From: Zygnema cylindricum
Lineage: Eukaryota; Streptophyta; Zygnematophyceae; Zygnematales; Zygnemataceae
Direction of reading: 5' to 3'
DNA length: 64,000 nucleotides
NCBI GenBank assembly: GCA_037447655.1
Contig: JBBHKE010001620.1
Location: 24,390-88,389, forward strand
Every line of letters starts with the position of its first letter. Positions within the stretch are counted from its first letter, which is position 1. The notes under the pieces were generated by a model that did not search any database, had not been told where the DNA came from, and saw only the letters and a program-made list of their open reading frames with translations. Of the stretch, positions 36,401 to 48,351 are shown one piece after another. Made by a program: the position numbers and the translations under genes.

Positions 36401-38075
36401 AAAGTCATTTGTCATAGAGAAGATTTTGGCAAAAGTGCGTACTAACGGCAAAATAGCTATCGCCGTTGCTGCAAGTGGTATAGCAGCTTTGTTATTGACA
36501 GGAGGAAAGACAGCGCACTCAAGATTTAAGCTTCCATTAGATATAGATGCTCAATCTACATGCAATATCTCTTCTCAATCAGATCTTGCAGAGCTATTGC
36601 GTCAAACCTCTCTAATCGTTTGGGATGAAGTTTCTATGTCTCATCGACATCTACTTGAGGCAGTGGATAGAACATTGCAAGATTTACGAAGAGATCAAAA
36701 ACCATTTGGGAATGTAGTGTTTCTCATAGCGGGCGACTTTCGTCAATGCCTCCCAGTTATTCAAAAAGCCACAGATGCTCAAATTATCGCAGCATGCGTT
36801 AAAAACAACCCCTTATGGCAAAAATTCAAACAACTTCGTTTGAAAATAAATATGCGTGTTCGCACAGCTCAAGATGACATTGCTGCCTCAACGCTCCAGG
36901 AATTCGCCGACTTCTTGCTTCAAGTTGGGGAGGGGCGACACGAATCACACCCACGGTTATCACCAGAGTACATAAAGCTTCCAAAAGATATAGTATTACA
37001 CAGAAGCAATGACACGAATGCAAACTTGGAGAACCTCATTCAATGTACCTTTCCAAACGTAACGACACAATACATTCGCGATGGTTACTTCTCAGATCGT
37101 GCTATACTATCTCCTCGCAATGTGGATGTTAACATCGTCAACGACTTGGTGATGAGGAAAATACCCGAACAAGAGCATGAATACATTTCTGTAGACTCAG
37201 TGGAGATTGAAGAACCTGATCAACAATTATTGTTGCCACAAGAATTCCTCAACTCCTTAACAATCAGTGGCATCCCACCGCACAACCTCAAACTAAAAAC
37301 AGGTGCATCAATTATTCTCATAACCTTATTTACCATACAGTTATTTAAGTCTCTAAATATCAATGTGTAAATTTATATAATCAAATACCCACAATCCATA
37401 ATGCCAATGATTAAATCAAATTTAACTCAAATATAATAATATATTAAATACACATTCTTTAATATAAATCAAATTAATACAAGTTCACATGGTTATTTAT
37501 CTGTTTAAACCTCAAAAAAATATGCACTTCAATACAAACCACAATTTGTAATTTTAATAATAATTTAAATCGTATTAACAAAAAATTTATGATCAGATAT
37601 TGAATACATATTAATTGATATTTATTAATGTGAAACAGGTACACCGATCATTCTACTGCGTAATATCAACGGTGAAAGGGGACTTTGTAATGGAACCAAA
37701 CTCCGAGTGGTGGGTCTTTCTAGAAACTGTATTCACGCAAAAATACTCACTGGTGTCGCACGAAACACCAAAGTTTTCATTCCGCGTATACCGATGATCA
37801 GCAACGAAAAAACTTTGCCATTCCAAATCAAACGGCGACAATTTCCAGTACAAGTAGGATTTGCTATGACAATCAACAAAGCACAAGGACAATCAATACA
37901 CCATTTGGGTCTGTATTTGCCCCAATCAGTGTTTGCACACGGACAACTATATGTGGCGTTGTCGCGAGTCACTTCACGCGCCAATATAAAAGTGTTGATT
38001 GAAGAACCGATACTCGAGGATGAAAACGGAACGTATACCAAGAATGTTGTTTACAAAAGTGTTATTAATGCATAG
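33480..38075 (+). CDS. Helitron Rep-helicase (RepHel) with one intron
   Basis: Open from 33480 (a GTG; the true N-terminus lies upstream) to 37302, a GT-AG intron of 336 bp at 37303-37638, then 37639-38075. The splice restores the codon GGT and the helicase sequence TG-TPIILLRN. An N-terminal Cys/His cluster (CPERH, CTHC) is present. The HUH Rep motif EFQKRGLPHAHLL is at about residues 475-488, the two-tyrosine motif YLYKYVYKGHD at about 611-622. Pif1-type helicase motifs are Walker A GPGGTGKS at about 970, WDEVSM and AGDFRQCLP. After the intron come NKAQGQSI and LYVALSRVTS. All catalytic signatures are present without internal stops in the main frame. Expected role: nicking, unwinding and rolling-circle transposition of the element. 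Confidence 0.9.
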
Positions 38076-38631
38076 TGTATATTAGTTGAATTATAAGTGA
38101 CACAAGTAGACAAATGATATGTTAAGGTTATGATTTCAAAAACATATTGTGTAACAAAACACACCAACATGAGATCTGTAGCTAAAAATAAACATTTGAT
38201 TTTTTGACAGTTACACATAGATATAGGCGGAGAATGGTTAGTTAAGTATAGTTAGTCAGTTGAAATTGCTAGAGCCACACACCTTTGAACGTTATTACAA
38301 AGGTGACACCCATTCATCAATAAACTTATTTAATCTCAACTACGATATTCCTGTTGTGAAGTAGACTAAATATGATTATGAACTTCAAAACATGTTTGTT
38401 TGCACATAACGACATCTTACAGGGGACATTCTCTCTATTTAAAATTGTCTATATTTGTGTTGAAAATCAAAACACCCTATGGTTGTTATTCCCACATATG
38501 ATTTACATTTGTATAGTTCATAAAAAAACCCACATGAAGTTGTTCCCAAACATATAGAGTACAAAAACTCTATACAACCTTAAACACACACAACATCACC
38601 TTTGCTCGTGTAACGGGCATTGATTTACTAG

Positions 38632-38846
38632 CATAACAAAAGAGCCAAAAATGAGTACGGCGAAAAATTGAAATGGAATGTTGAAATAAAAGCAAAAATT
38701 TTAACAAAAAAGTGAAAAACGTCTAAAAGACAAACAGGCAAAAAGACAAAACGAAAAAGGTACGGTTAAATAAGTGATCTGACTAGAGTGAAAACAGAGG
38801 GTGGCGCGAGTTCAAATCCCATGAGTGTCGGAGTACATTCGTATTG
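38632..38846. other. Spacer with B-box-like tRNA fragment
   Basis: Between the Helitron end and a nested MITE. GCGCGAGTTCAAATCCCATG near 38814 resembles a pol III B-box, without a clear A-box. Confidence 0.3.
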
Positions 38847-38848
38847 TA

Positions 38849-39452
38849 CAGAGTGAATCGTTATTAGTAGTGTTCGGTATCGGATAAATTCATATCGCGA
38901 TAATTGCGATATTCGATATATCAAATATCGATCGAGCAGATTCTTTGATATATCGTACCGGGACCAACATAAATTATCGCGATATATATCGCAAAAAAAT
39001 GGGTGTCCGTATTGTCATAGTACAGAAAATCGTACGGAAGATTGTACGGATATTAACCCCCCCCCCCGCGGGGGGGGGGGGGGGGGGTGGGGTTTGAAAA
39101 AAAAAAAAAATGAATTTTTTTGTTATTTTTATGGTTCGATATATCGGCGATACTATATATCGACGATATATCGCGATAATTTTGTTTTCGATCTATCGAA
39201 TATCGGGTACCTGAAATTCGATATATATCGAATATCGGCAAAAGGTCCTCGATACCCAACACTAGTTATTAGCCTTATGTACGCTATATCAGCACCCCAA
39301 AATTTTGACATTGATACCTTAAATATAATTAATTACACTATTTAAGCACGTGGACCATAATCTGCCACGTCTCCTGGCACTAAATTAAAATGAATGACGC
39401 TAATTTCTTCTTTACACTAATAATTTCTATACGTTAATAATGATTCAAGGTG
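38849..39452. mobile_element. TA-MITE split by a hAT-like element
   Basis: Left TIR CAGAGTGAATCGTTATTAG after TA, right TIR AATAATGATTCAAGGTG before TA. The hAT-like element at 38868-39264 sits inside the left TIR and has duplicated GTTATTAG of that TIR. Confidence 0.75.
38868..39264. mobile_element. hAT-like MITE (family 1) with 8-bp target duplication
   Basis: TAGTGTTCGGTATCGG to CGATACCCAACACTA, 397 bp, flanked by GTTATTAG at 38860-38867 and 39265-39272. An 8-bp duplication is diagnostic of hAT superfamily transposition. The interior has a C-run (39057-39067) and G-runs to 39092 followed by TTTGAAAA. Non-coding. Confidence 0.92.
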
Positions 39453-39477
39453 TACTGTACAATACAGTACTTATGTA

Positions 39478-40249
39478 TAGTGTTGGGTATCGAGGACCAT
39501 TTGTCGATATTTGATATTTATCGAATTTCAAGAATAGATCGCCTCGATAAATGGAAAAGCTAAATATCGCGATATATCTTCAATATATTGCCAATATATC
39601 GTATCGTCGATATATCGAGGCCTTTTATAAAAACAAAAAAATAAACTTTTCTTCCTAGTGCTACTAGTACTACTGCTGCTGCAATTACAAGTGCTACTGC
39701 AGCTGTTAGTTGTAGCTACTGCTACTCCAAAATAATAAAAATAATAATGAAAATTCACATTTTGTACACTTTAAAAAATAAACCCTAAAAATAAGAATAA
39801 TTTTAGTCGCTGGAAATGGATAAGCAGTAATGGCCACCAATCTGCCAGCAGCTTGGTAGGTATCCCTACCTGAAAGCCTGAAAGGAACAGTGGATTTTTT
39901 TTTTCATATCATACTTTGACTAAATTAGTGTGAACTTTTCGTCTGTGAAGTTCTTTACGTACTAGAAATAAGTAATTATATGAATTACATAATTAGTAAT
40001 TTTTTTGTCGGTTACATTTTGCGACGTCTACCTTTAAGTGAAAGAATGAAAATCACGTCATACGTGGCGTATAAGACAATTCGTCTTTTTCGCTAAAATA
40101 ACATATACAAAATATGAAATTTAAAAAACACTATACCTCGCGATATATATCGCGATGGTTTATGCTGGTCCCGATACTATTATCAAGAAGTCTGATCAAT
40201 CGATATTCAAAAATTATCGCGATATGAATTTACCTGATACCCAACACTA
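39478..40249. mobile_element. hAT-like element (family 1), copy C
   Basis: TAGTGTTGGGTATCGAGG at the left, GATACCCAACACTA at the right, 772 bp. Flanks CTTATGTA and CTTACCTG match at 5 of 8 bases, possibly a decayed target duplication. It contains a GCT/ACT triplet-rich patch (39658-39730) instead of the poly-G core. Confidence 0.7.
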
Positions 40250-40430
40250 CTTACCTGTAGTGAACCTTGACGTACGTAACGGTTCCGCAATTGTAAAAGA
40301 TTGCAATTGAGCGGGGAACGAAGAAAGTGTGTCTCAAGATCTGATAAAGTTTCGTGAATGTTTCCAATTTATGCAAACGCACACTATAGCGGCAAAAATG
40401 TACCCAAAGTAGTGTTACGTATGTTAATTA

Positions 40431-40963
40431 CACCGTGAATCGCTATTAGCGTTAAGAAATAATTAGTGTAAAAAATCAATTAGTGTTACTAAATCTAATG
40501 TGGGTTCAAGGTTTTTCGCCAAAAACAATTTCACTCTAATTTATTCATAACTCTAATCTTGTGTACATTTTCCCAATATTTTAGTAGCCGTAGCCCGTGT
40601 TCGCATAGACTACTTTCAAAAATGTGAGAACAAGTTTGAGTGATTTTCCGCCATCTTTAAAGCTAGGAATCAAATATTAGTTCACTTTTTCGTGTCGACG
40701 CACTCAATTTCGTGTGTCGACCCCTTTATATGAGACACTTTTTATACGATTGTACAAAATAACGAGCAAATTTAGTACGGATTGACGCATTTCTTACTCC
40801 ACACTATTCAAAAAATGTCCAAATTAGAATTATTAACGCTAATTTGACGGTACCTGTATTGACGTAAAAAAACAATTAAAGTTATTATTACTACTTTAGG
40901 TTTAAGGGTCAAAATTTGGGGTAACCGAATTAGCGTTATAAACGGTAACAGCGATTTAAGGTG
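40431..40963. mobile_element. TA-MITE abutting hAT-like copy E
   Basis: CACCGTGAATCGCTATTAGC after TA (40429-40430) and AACAGCGATTTAAGGTG before TA (40964-40965). The right TA is also the first two bases of the following hAT-like element. Confidence 0.75.
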
Positions 40964-41387
40964 TAGTTCTGTTATGTGTCGGTAAAAAACCCATGGCGAT
41001 AAAACCTATACCTCAGTTATCGAACAGTGCGCAGTCGGTGAGGGGTCCTAATATATCGCTCCGAAACCAACAAATTACTTATCGGCGATAAGTGGAATAA
41101 AATAGAGTACGCTGTATACTAGTACTTTACATTATACTGCATTATATTTTTCATGGTATACAACGTGGCATGCCACGTTTGACAATCTATTCTGTACACT
41201 ATTTCACATGAGAACATGAGCTCATTAAAACATAATAATGGGTACATGTGTACGGTATGATCGCAGTAAAAACTCGATAAAATTGGGTGTTCGTCGCGAT
41301 GACATCTATATCGCTATTTTGTGCTAAAATATAAATTGTGGATAGGCCAAAAAAAAATCGGCAAATGGTTACTGATGCGAAACACTA
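40964..41387. mobile_element. hAT-like element (family 1), copy E
   Basis: Begins TAGTTCTGTTATGTGTCGG and ends ATGCGAAACACTA. The interior matches copy F (GGTAAAAAAC, ACCAACAAATT, ATCGGCGATAA). Flanking octamers do not match. Confidence 0.5.
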
Positions 41388-43089
41388 CTATTTAGTATAT
41401 GTTGACTTAAGCCTTAATGTCATAATTCTAAAGTATTGTAAATAACACTTTTTTTTAATATAACAATTCATCTCGTTAGCCTCTCATCGATAATCTATAT
41501 GTACCATTTTTTTACCTACATGTACTCTATCCAATAGCGCATTATATTGGTAAGTGAACCATGGCAAAATTCACACATATATCGTCAAGAAATGCCTATT
41601 AAACATTATAAAGATAGGTATACAGTACACACTGTTGTTTTTGAAAACTTAGTTTCGTGCATGGGTGTCGTTTCGTGCGTACACAATGTTTTGTACTCGA
41701 TTCTGAAGTTATCTTAATTTATTGTGGAGGCTCGAATGCATTTGCGAATTGGGGGAGTAATGGTACTAAATATATTGGAACGTACAATATTGGACTTCAA
41801 GTGACGCGAAGAAACATATGCAAAAGTACGGTTTGCATAAAGGGAAATGGAGGGCGGATCGTGAAGCGATTTGACGTAAAACAATCGACGAGGTTGGAAT
41901 TGTACGTCGCACATACGAAACGTAATGCGACGGGCGACATTTGATGAATTAGACGCCGCCGGAGCTACAGACAGCGGCGCCGTCAGTTTGGTCATTTTGG
42001 TGAGGGACGCAAAATCGCGTCCATCACATGATGTTTATTTTGAACGGCCCAGATTCTTTGACGAAATTCGTCAGGTTTGTAAATATTTACAACAATGTTT
42101 TGTCCTATGTGTATTAATTATTAGTGTAGATCTATTCATTCTAACATATCACGAACTATTCGGGTATATTCAAATTATTAGAAGTAGTTGATAGATTACG
42201 TACGGCTGGTATGCCTCCGTAAAGTCAGTAGTGAGCTCTAGTGTATATTACTTAGTCATTTTTGAACTTAGGATCTTTTTGTACCAAAATCTGATTTTGG
42301 TCATTTCTGGTAATTTCATCTGATGATTGCTCTCAGATCTATTGGCAGAATTATCTGAAAATTTGCATGTGTGTTTCTCCTTGTACTGGAAATATTTTGG
42401 CAAATTTGCAAACATAGTATATGTCTGGTTTGCTTGGGGCTTCATTGTGAAGTTGGTCAGATTTATCAAAGTTCTGGCAGACTTTTTTTCTGCAACTTTG
42501 ACTGAGTGATGTGATAAGTCTCTTTATTATTTTTATATGAAATTTTTTGAGAAAACTAAGTGGCCTAGAAAATATCTTTTCATAAAGTTTCAGCCTGTTT
42601 TGTTTATTCTGTAGAATTCTGAGTGGAATCAAAGTAGGCTGTTTTTGGGGTAGTCTGTGGTGCTTCCGAGGGTAAATCCATAGCTAGAAATGGCTATGGA
42701 CAACACACACCACCTATAGTGTTTCGATCTTACACCGTACACCTATAATTTTCGATACTTTAGGTCCTTTGTATTTGTAATTAATTGTTGCGCATTCCTT
42801 ACTGTATGTCTGTATTGTGATAGGTGATGTGACATATTGTATGGTATACAATGAAATATTATATAGTATTGTAATGTACAATACAATAATGTTGTGGCGT
42901 TTGATTTTGTGGTACGGATGTTTAATGTACAACACGTAAAGTCCTTTATTGGAAATTTCACCCAACCATAAAAAGTTTGTCTTTCTCAACCATATGTTTT
43001 CAACTTCAAAACTTTGTGTATCCCAACCTTTGAAAATACATCTATTTTCATGTGAAGGGTACGATTATCTTCACTGTTGAAAGTACACT
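41388..43089. other. Mostly gene-free stretch with one possible coding island
   Basis: At 41657-42075 two overlapping plus-strand frames include ELDAAGATDSGAVSL and RPSHDVYFERPRFFDEIRQ, ending at CAG followed by GTTTGT, a possible donor. Local GC is raised. No domain recognised and the frames disagree, so this is at most a gene fragment. The remainder (42190-43089) shows nothing. Confidence 0.3.
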
Positions 43090-43199
43090 ACACCGCGAAT
43101 CTTAATTAGAGTAATGAAAAAATTAGTGTACAAAAAAAAAAAAAAATAGAGTAATTAACGCTAATTTATGTGATAGAGTTGTTTCAACTATGACGTTTA

Positions 43200-44221
43200 T
43201 GTTATTCTAAAACCACCGTTGCAGGAGGAGAACCAGCAGTAGTAGTGGAAGTAGACATGAAAAACAGGAAAAACTATCAAAGTACCTACTAAACAGCCAA
43301 CTTTGAACTGACACAAAATATGACTCAGAAAGCCAATATGCCTCAAATTCGCCACAATGATACACAATACAGTAAAATGACAATTCTTAAAATTACAGCC
43401 CAAATGACCTAGTAAACCATAAGATATGATGTTTGGAAGTCTCCCAAAAACAACCCTTAGAAAATCATATTCCCAAAACTGGATGCTACAAAATTGGCTA
43501 AGTCCTAAGTTATATACTCACAGTGTGTATCTACAGATCTATACTAATTTGGGTAACCATTACTACGGTTATTATCCTGACTAACGACAAAGCATCTTAC
43601 CTGTACGTAATTGTACCTCAAAACCCTAATTATTATTTTCTAAAAACTTGATTAATGGAACACTATATTTTATTACACTAAACTACAAAACAATGTTATT
43701 AAGCCAGATATTGAACCGTACACAAAAGGTTTCAACCGTACACAAAACGTTCCAAATGCTTAGTCAGCGATAGTCGCTAAAGTCCAGCCGAATGTGGTCG
43801 TGTAGTACGAAGCACATGAGTGTTTCGTCACTTGTGGTCCCACACGAATCACGCTTGTGGTCCCTCGTGACTCATGCTTGTGGTCCCAGGTGAATCGTGG
43901 CCGTTGGAACAAATTCAATCGACGATGGTACCGTCGAACTGTATCATATATTTCCGGAATACCCGGTTCAGATCTCGTTCGTCCGATCCTGTGAATCAAA
44001 TCGTCAACTGGGTGACGCGTGTGGCTGATAGTCAGCGCCACTCCGAAAAGCTTGCATACGTTCTTTTGCCGACACGTGTCCGTGTAAAAGTACAATACAC
44101 TCGACTGTACTTTTTGTTACTATAACGCTAATTAAGGTAAGTATTACAGTACACCACGTATAAAATATTCTAAGTTATTTTTACCCCTATTTACTGAAAT
44201 AAAGATTAATAAATTATAACA
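43200..44221 (-). repeat. 3' LTR of Copia-2
   Basis: Reads TGTTATAATTTATTAATC from its start on the minus strand. It carries the duplicated gag start near its end and tandem copies of CACGCTTGTGGTCCC at about 43825-43890. Confidence 0.9.
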
Positions 44222-44228
44222 CTCCCCT
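44222..44228 (-). promoter_or_regulatory. Copia-2 polypurine tract
   Basis: AGGGGAG on the minus strand directly before TGTTAT of the 3' LTR, identical to the Copia-1 core. Confidence 0.8.
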
Positions 44229-44244
44229 AATTCTTTAGACTCAG

Positions 44245-47200
44245 TTACTCACTTAGTCTAATAGCATTTGTGCAAAACTGTAACTTAGGAGCAGGAAGGG
44301 CTATTGTTAACATGTCAACCACCATTTTCTCATCCGGTAAATAACACAATTTAACGACTTTTGCAAGTACTTTTTCTCTAACAAAGTGAAGTCTAACATC
44401 CATGTGTTTGCTTTTAAAGTGATGACTGTGGTTAGAGGCAATTGCAATGGCTGCCTGGTTGTCACACCTGATAGCTTGAGGACTAGTTTGCATATACCCA
44501 AGTTCCTGTAAAATGGACTTGACCCATACGAGCTCCTTGGGGGCGGAAGGTGCTGCCATATATTCTGACTCCATTATTGATTGAGCAGTAACCTTTTGTA
44601 ATTTGGTACTCCAACAGCAAGTTCAATCTCTAATCATCAGAAAAAAGTCGGTCGTTGATTTTCGGCTTGTCACTCTCCATAGCTAGCATCCCTCCATGTC
44701 TGTATTTTCACCTATCCTCCTCCGAGTACAAGCTTGAGATTTTGAGTACCAGCAAGATAACTCAACACCCTTTTTGCTGCTTCCCAATATGCCTTTTTAG
44801 GATTTTGCATACTTCTACTCAAGACTCCTAGAGTTGCTGCAATGTCGGGTCTTGTATAGTTCATAAATTATATAAAACTTGCAACTACCTGTCTATATGG
44901 CTTTGAAGCCATAAACTCTTCCTCCCTTGTCTCTAAACTCTCACAAACCATTATGCCTGAGTCTGACTCAAATCCTTCCAATTTCTGCATAAATTCCATG
45001 GGAGTTATAGATCCTTTCATATCTTTCATTTCAAATCTTTCCAGCATGTTACCTATTGCTTCTTTCTGAGTCAACATAATCAGCCTTTTGTTTTTGTCTC
45101 TTTCTACCTGTATACCTAAGATATACTTGGCCTCTCCGAGGTCCTTCATCTCAAACCTAGACCTTAAAGCCAGTTTAATGCGGTTTATTTCATCCATTGA
45201 CATACTTATTAATAATAGGTCATCCACATATACAACAATGTAAATTATCCCATCCTCCCTTTGTAGAACATATATAGAATGATCTGGGCTAATTCTTTTA
45301 AAACCAAGCCCAGTCAAAAACTCATCTAACTTCAAATTCCATTGTCAGGGGCTTGTTTTAGCCCATACAAAAATTTCATCAGTTTACACACCAACTCCTC
45401 CTTTCCTTTTTCTACATACATATCAGGCTGTTTCATGTTGATGGTCTCTTCTAATTCTCCATGCAAGAAAGCACTTTTGACATTCATTTGATGTATTTCC
45501 ATATTATTTATAGCCGCTAGACTTAGCAAGATTGTGACAATAGGAAATCTAACAACTGGAGAGAAGATTTCTTCAAAATCAATACCTTCTTTTTGATTAT
45601 ACCCCTTGGCCACTAGTCTGGCTTTCTACCTTTCAATGGTGTTGTCCGAGTTCAACTTCACCTTGAATACCCATTTGTTGCCGATGGCTTTTCTACCTGG
45701 AGGAAGAACCACTAGCTCCCACGTCTGTGCCTCCATAAATGATTTCATTTCATCGTTTTCCGGCTCGATCCAATGAATTCTCTCAGGTGATGAAAAGGCC
45801 TCCTAAATTGTTTGAGGCTCCTGTGTAGCTGCAGAAAAAGCAAAGCGAGAGCTTGCTTGTAGACGGCTACTGGATCCCTTTCCCCCAGCAAATTCTGAGG
45901 CTAAAATAGTCGGCAGTCTCCGATTTGATTGCCTAGGCTGATCCGCAACGTGTGGTGTAACCGTTTGTTCCGCGTGAGCAGGAACTTGTGGTGAAGCCTC
46001 TTGTGAAGTCACTAGGGGAACTGAAGGAAGAGTAGTCCCACTTGGCTGTGGAAAGTAAACTCGCTGCGTATGGTGAAAAATAACATATTCTTGTTTTTCC
46101 TTTGGTGGTTTGTCTAGCACTTGAATAGAGTAAACCGAATGCATGTCATCTTTAATCTAGATATTTCTAGAGATAACCACTTTCTGTTTCTCAAATACAA
46201 AAACTTTATAACCTTTTGCATTATCATCATACCCTATGAAAATTCTCGGTATGCCCTTAGCATCCATTTTCCTTCTATCCTGTGAAGTATCTAGAATAAA
46301 ACACTTGCTGCCAAAGATCTTAAAGAGACCAACATCAGGTTTCTCTCTTGTCCAAAGCTCAAAAGGTGTAGTGCTAATATATCTACAAGCAATTCTATTC
46401 TTAATATAAACAGCGCAGTTAAGTGCTTCAGCCCAGAATTTCAAATCTAGCCTTTTATCTGTAATCATGGACCGAGCACTTTCTCTCACTTTCCTATTTA
46501 ATCTCTCAGAAACAACATTTTGTTCCGTTGTATATGGAACTGTAAGATTGTGAGTGATACCTCCTTGAAGGAGAAACTCTTCGATATCCTTTGATGTATG
46601 TTCTCCCCCATTGTTTGATCTCACCGCCAAGATTGGAACTCCATGAAGCTTTTCCGCCCACGCTTTGTAGTGTTTGAAGTGAGTAAACACTTCACTTTTA
46701 TGTTGCATGAAGTAAACTTTGGTATATCTTGCATAGTCATCTGTAAATGTAACCATATAGTGGACGCCTCCAGCCGAAGCCACTTGTGAAGGACCGAGAA
46801 CATCAAAATGTATGAGCTGCAGAACTCTCTCCGATATGTGGTCTGTTTCGTGTGGAAATGGCAATTTGTGGATCTTGCCAAGTGAACAACCATCACATGA
46901 TTTATAGGATGGGAATTGAGAGAAAACCCCTCAACTTTTCCCGAATTCACCATTTTCTTAAGGCTATCATAATTCATATGTCCTAATCTTTTATGCCACA
47001 AATTATTATCAGATTGGACACTGGAGTAGAGAACATCATTTTTTTTATAGTCAGCCATGTCCATCCAGTACATTTTGCTAGCATCTCTAGTTCTTGTTAC
47101 TGCTACTTTCCCTTTGTTGCTAACAACCTGTCTACCTCCTTTCAAAATGACTTCAAAGCCTTTGCTCTCCACTAATGATATAGAAAAAAGATTTTTCTTA

Positions 47201-48351
47201 AAGTCTGGAACAAACAAAACATTGTGAAGGGTTCTTTCTACCCACTTTCCCCCGACATCTACCATCAAAGATACATCACCGTGAGCTGAGGTTTGAACAC
47301 TCATGCCACAAGCATAGTAAATACTTTTTGGAGATGTTTGCTGCACATTCGTAAAAGCCGCCTTGTTCCAACACATGTGGGTAGACGCTCCCGTGTCCAT
47401 GATCCATCCTGCATCCTTAGGACCCTCTATGGCTGCCGCCATAGCAAATAACTTCGCATCCTCTGTCTCATTGAAGCTTAAAGACTCATGTGCATCAATT
47501 GCAGAAGGTGAAAAAAGAGCATTTCCACGGGTAGGATTCTGAAAGAAGCCTCTGTGATATTGGCTTTGCTGCCAACCTGGCCTGTATAAACCTGTCTCAT
47601 TAGCCTTTTTCAGCTTAGGATAGTACCTATATCCATGACCGTTCTCTGAACAATAAAGGTAGTGGAAGATGGCATATTCTGCCTCTGATTATACTGATTA
47701 AACTGATTATGATTATGGTTAAATTGACTATTGTTCTGATTAATCTGATTTTTTTTGTCAAAGTCTGTGGAAAAAGCTTCAACCTTTCCTTCTCCTTCAA
47801 GGAGATTATTATTAGTCTCTTCCTCCAATATAAGATTATATGCTAAATGAAATGACCTGCTAGCTTTATCATGACTTTTTAACTGAAAAGACACACCCTT
47901 CATGCTAATAGGGAGACCTCTAATAAGCAAAGTTGCTTGTTAAAACTCAGGAAATGACCCCCTAGCAGAAGAGTGAGCATCATTGAGTGCACAAAAATTG
48001 TCACAATACTCGACCATAGTACCCCCTGTGTATTTGTATCCCCAAATTTTTCCAACCACCAAGAGCACCTCTTGAACATTTGCTTTCTCAAAAGCGGATT
48101 TTAGTGATGTCCAAATCTCGCTCGCCTTCTTCATTTTCTGTGGAGACATGACCAAAATTTTTGAAATACAAAGAATTATATTGTTCTTTGCCATTGAATT
48201 CTTTTTCGCCCAAGTTTGATCTATTTCATCAAGGGAGGCATCCAAGACCCCCAATAATTCAGTAGTTTCAAACGACGATTCAACCATCGCTGCCCAGTAA
48301 TTATACTTTTGGCCATTAAAGATAGGAATTCTTGACTAAAGGCCCATAACG
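44245..48351 (-). pseudogene. Copia-2 gag-pol polyprotein, broken
   Basis: Gag runs from within the 5' LTR to about 47620, with in-frame stops. The zinc knuckle near 47640 has Tyr in place of its first and last Cys. Protease MDTG is at about 47394. The integrase zinc region is frameshifted near 46880; the core has IHFDV and SERLN, but the central catalytic Asp reads Asn (RSNNGG, near 46615). RT 45613-44868 has Asn for the first catalytic Asp ([12 protein letters not shown]), an intact YVDD, and a frameshift at about 45333. RNase H is at 44574-44245. The N-terminal part of RNase H (44580-44700) has frame damage. Four lesions of different type make it inactive in cis. Confidence 0.9.
48341..48351 (-). 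promoter_or_regulatory. Copia-2 primer-binding site, half-tRNA iMet type
   Basis: CGTTATGGGCC on the minus strand directly after the 5' LTR. Its GTTATGGGCC matches the complement of the initiator tRNA-Met anticodon arm (GGCCCATAAC) at all 10 positions. Confidence 0.8.

Larger units (their letters stand above)
32385..38631 (+). mobile_element. Helitron, near-autonomous
   Basis: Encodes a RepHel protein (next entries). The 3' end is proposed at CTAG (38628-38631), preceded by GCTCGTGTAACGGGC, which fits the short GC hairpin about 10-12 bp before the CTRR terminus of Helitrons. The base after CTAG is C rather than the expected T. The 5' TC end was not located; the start given is the first Helitron-like ORF, so the true element begins upstream. 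Confidence 0.8.
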
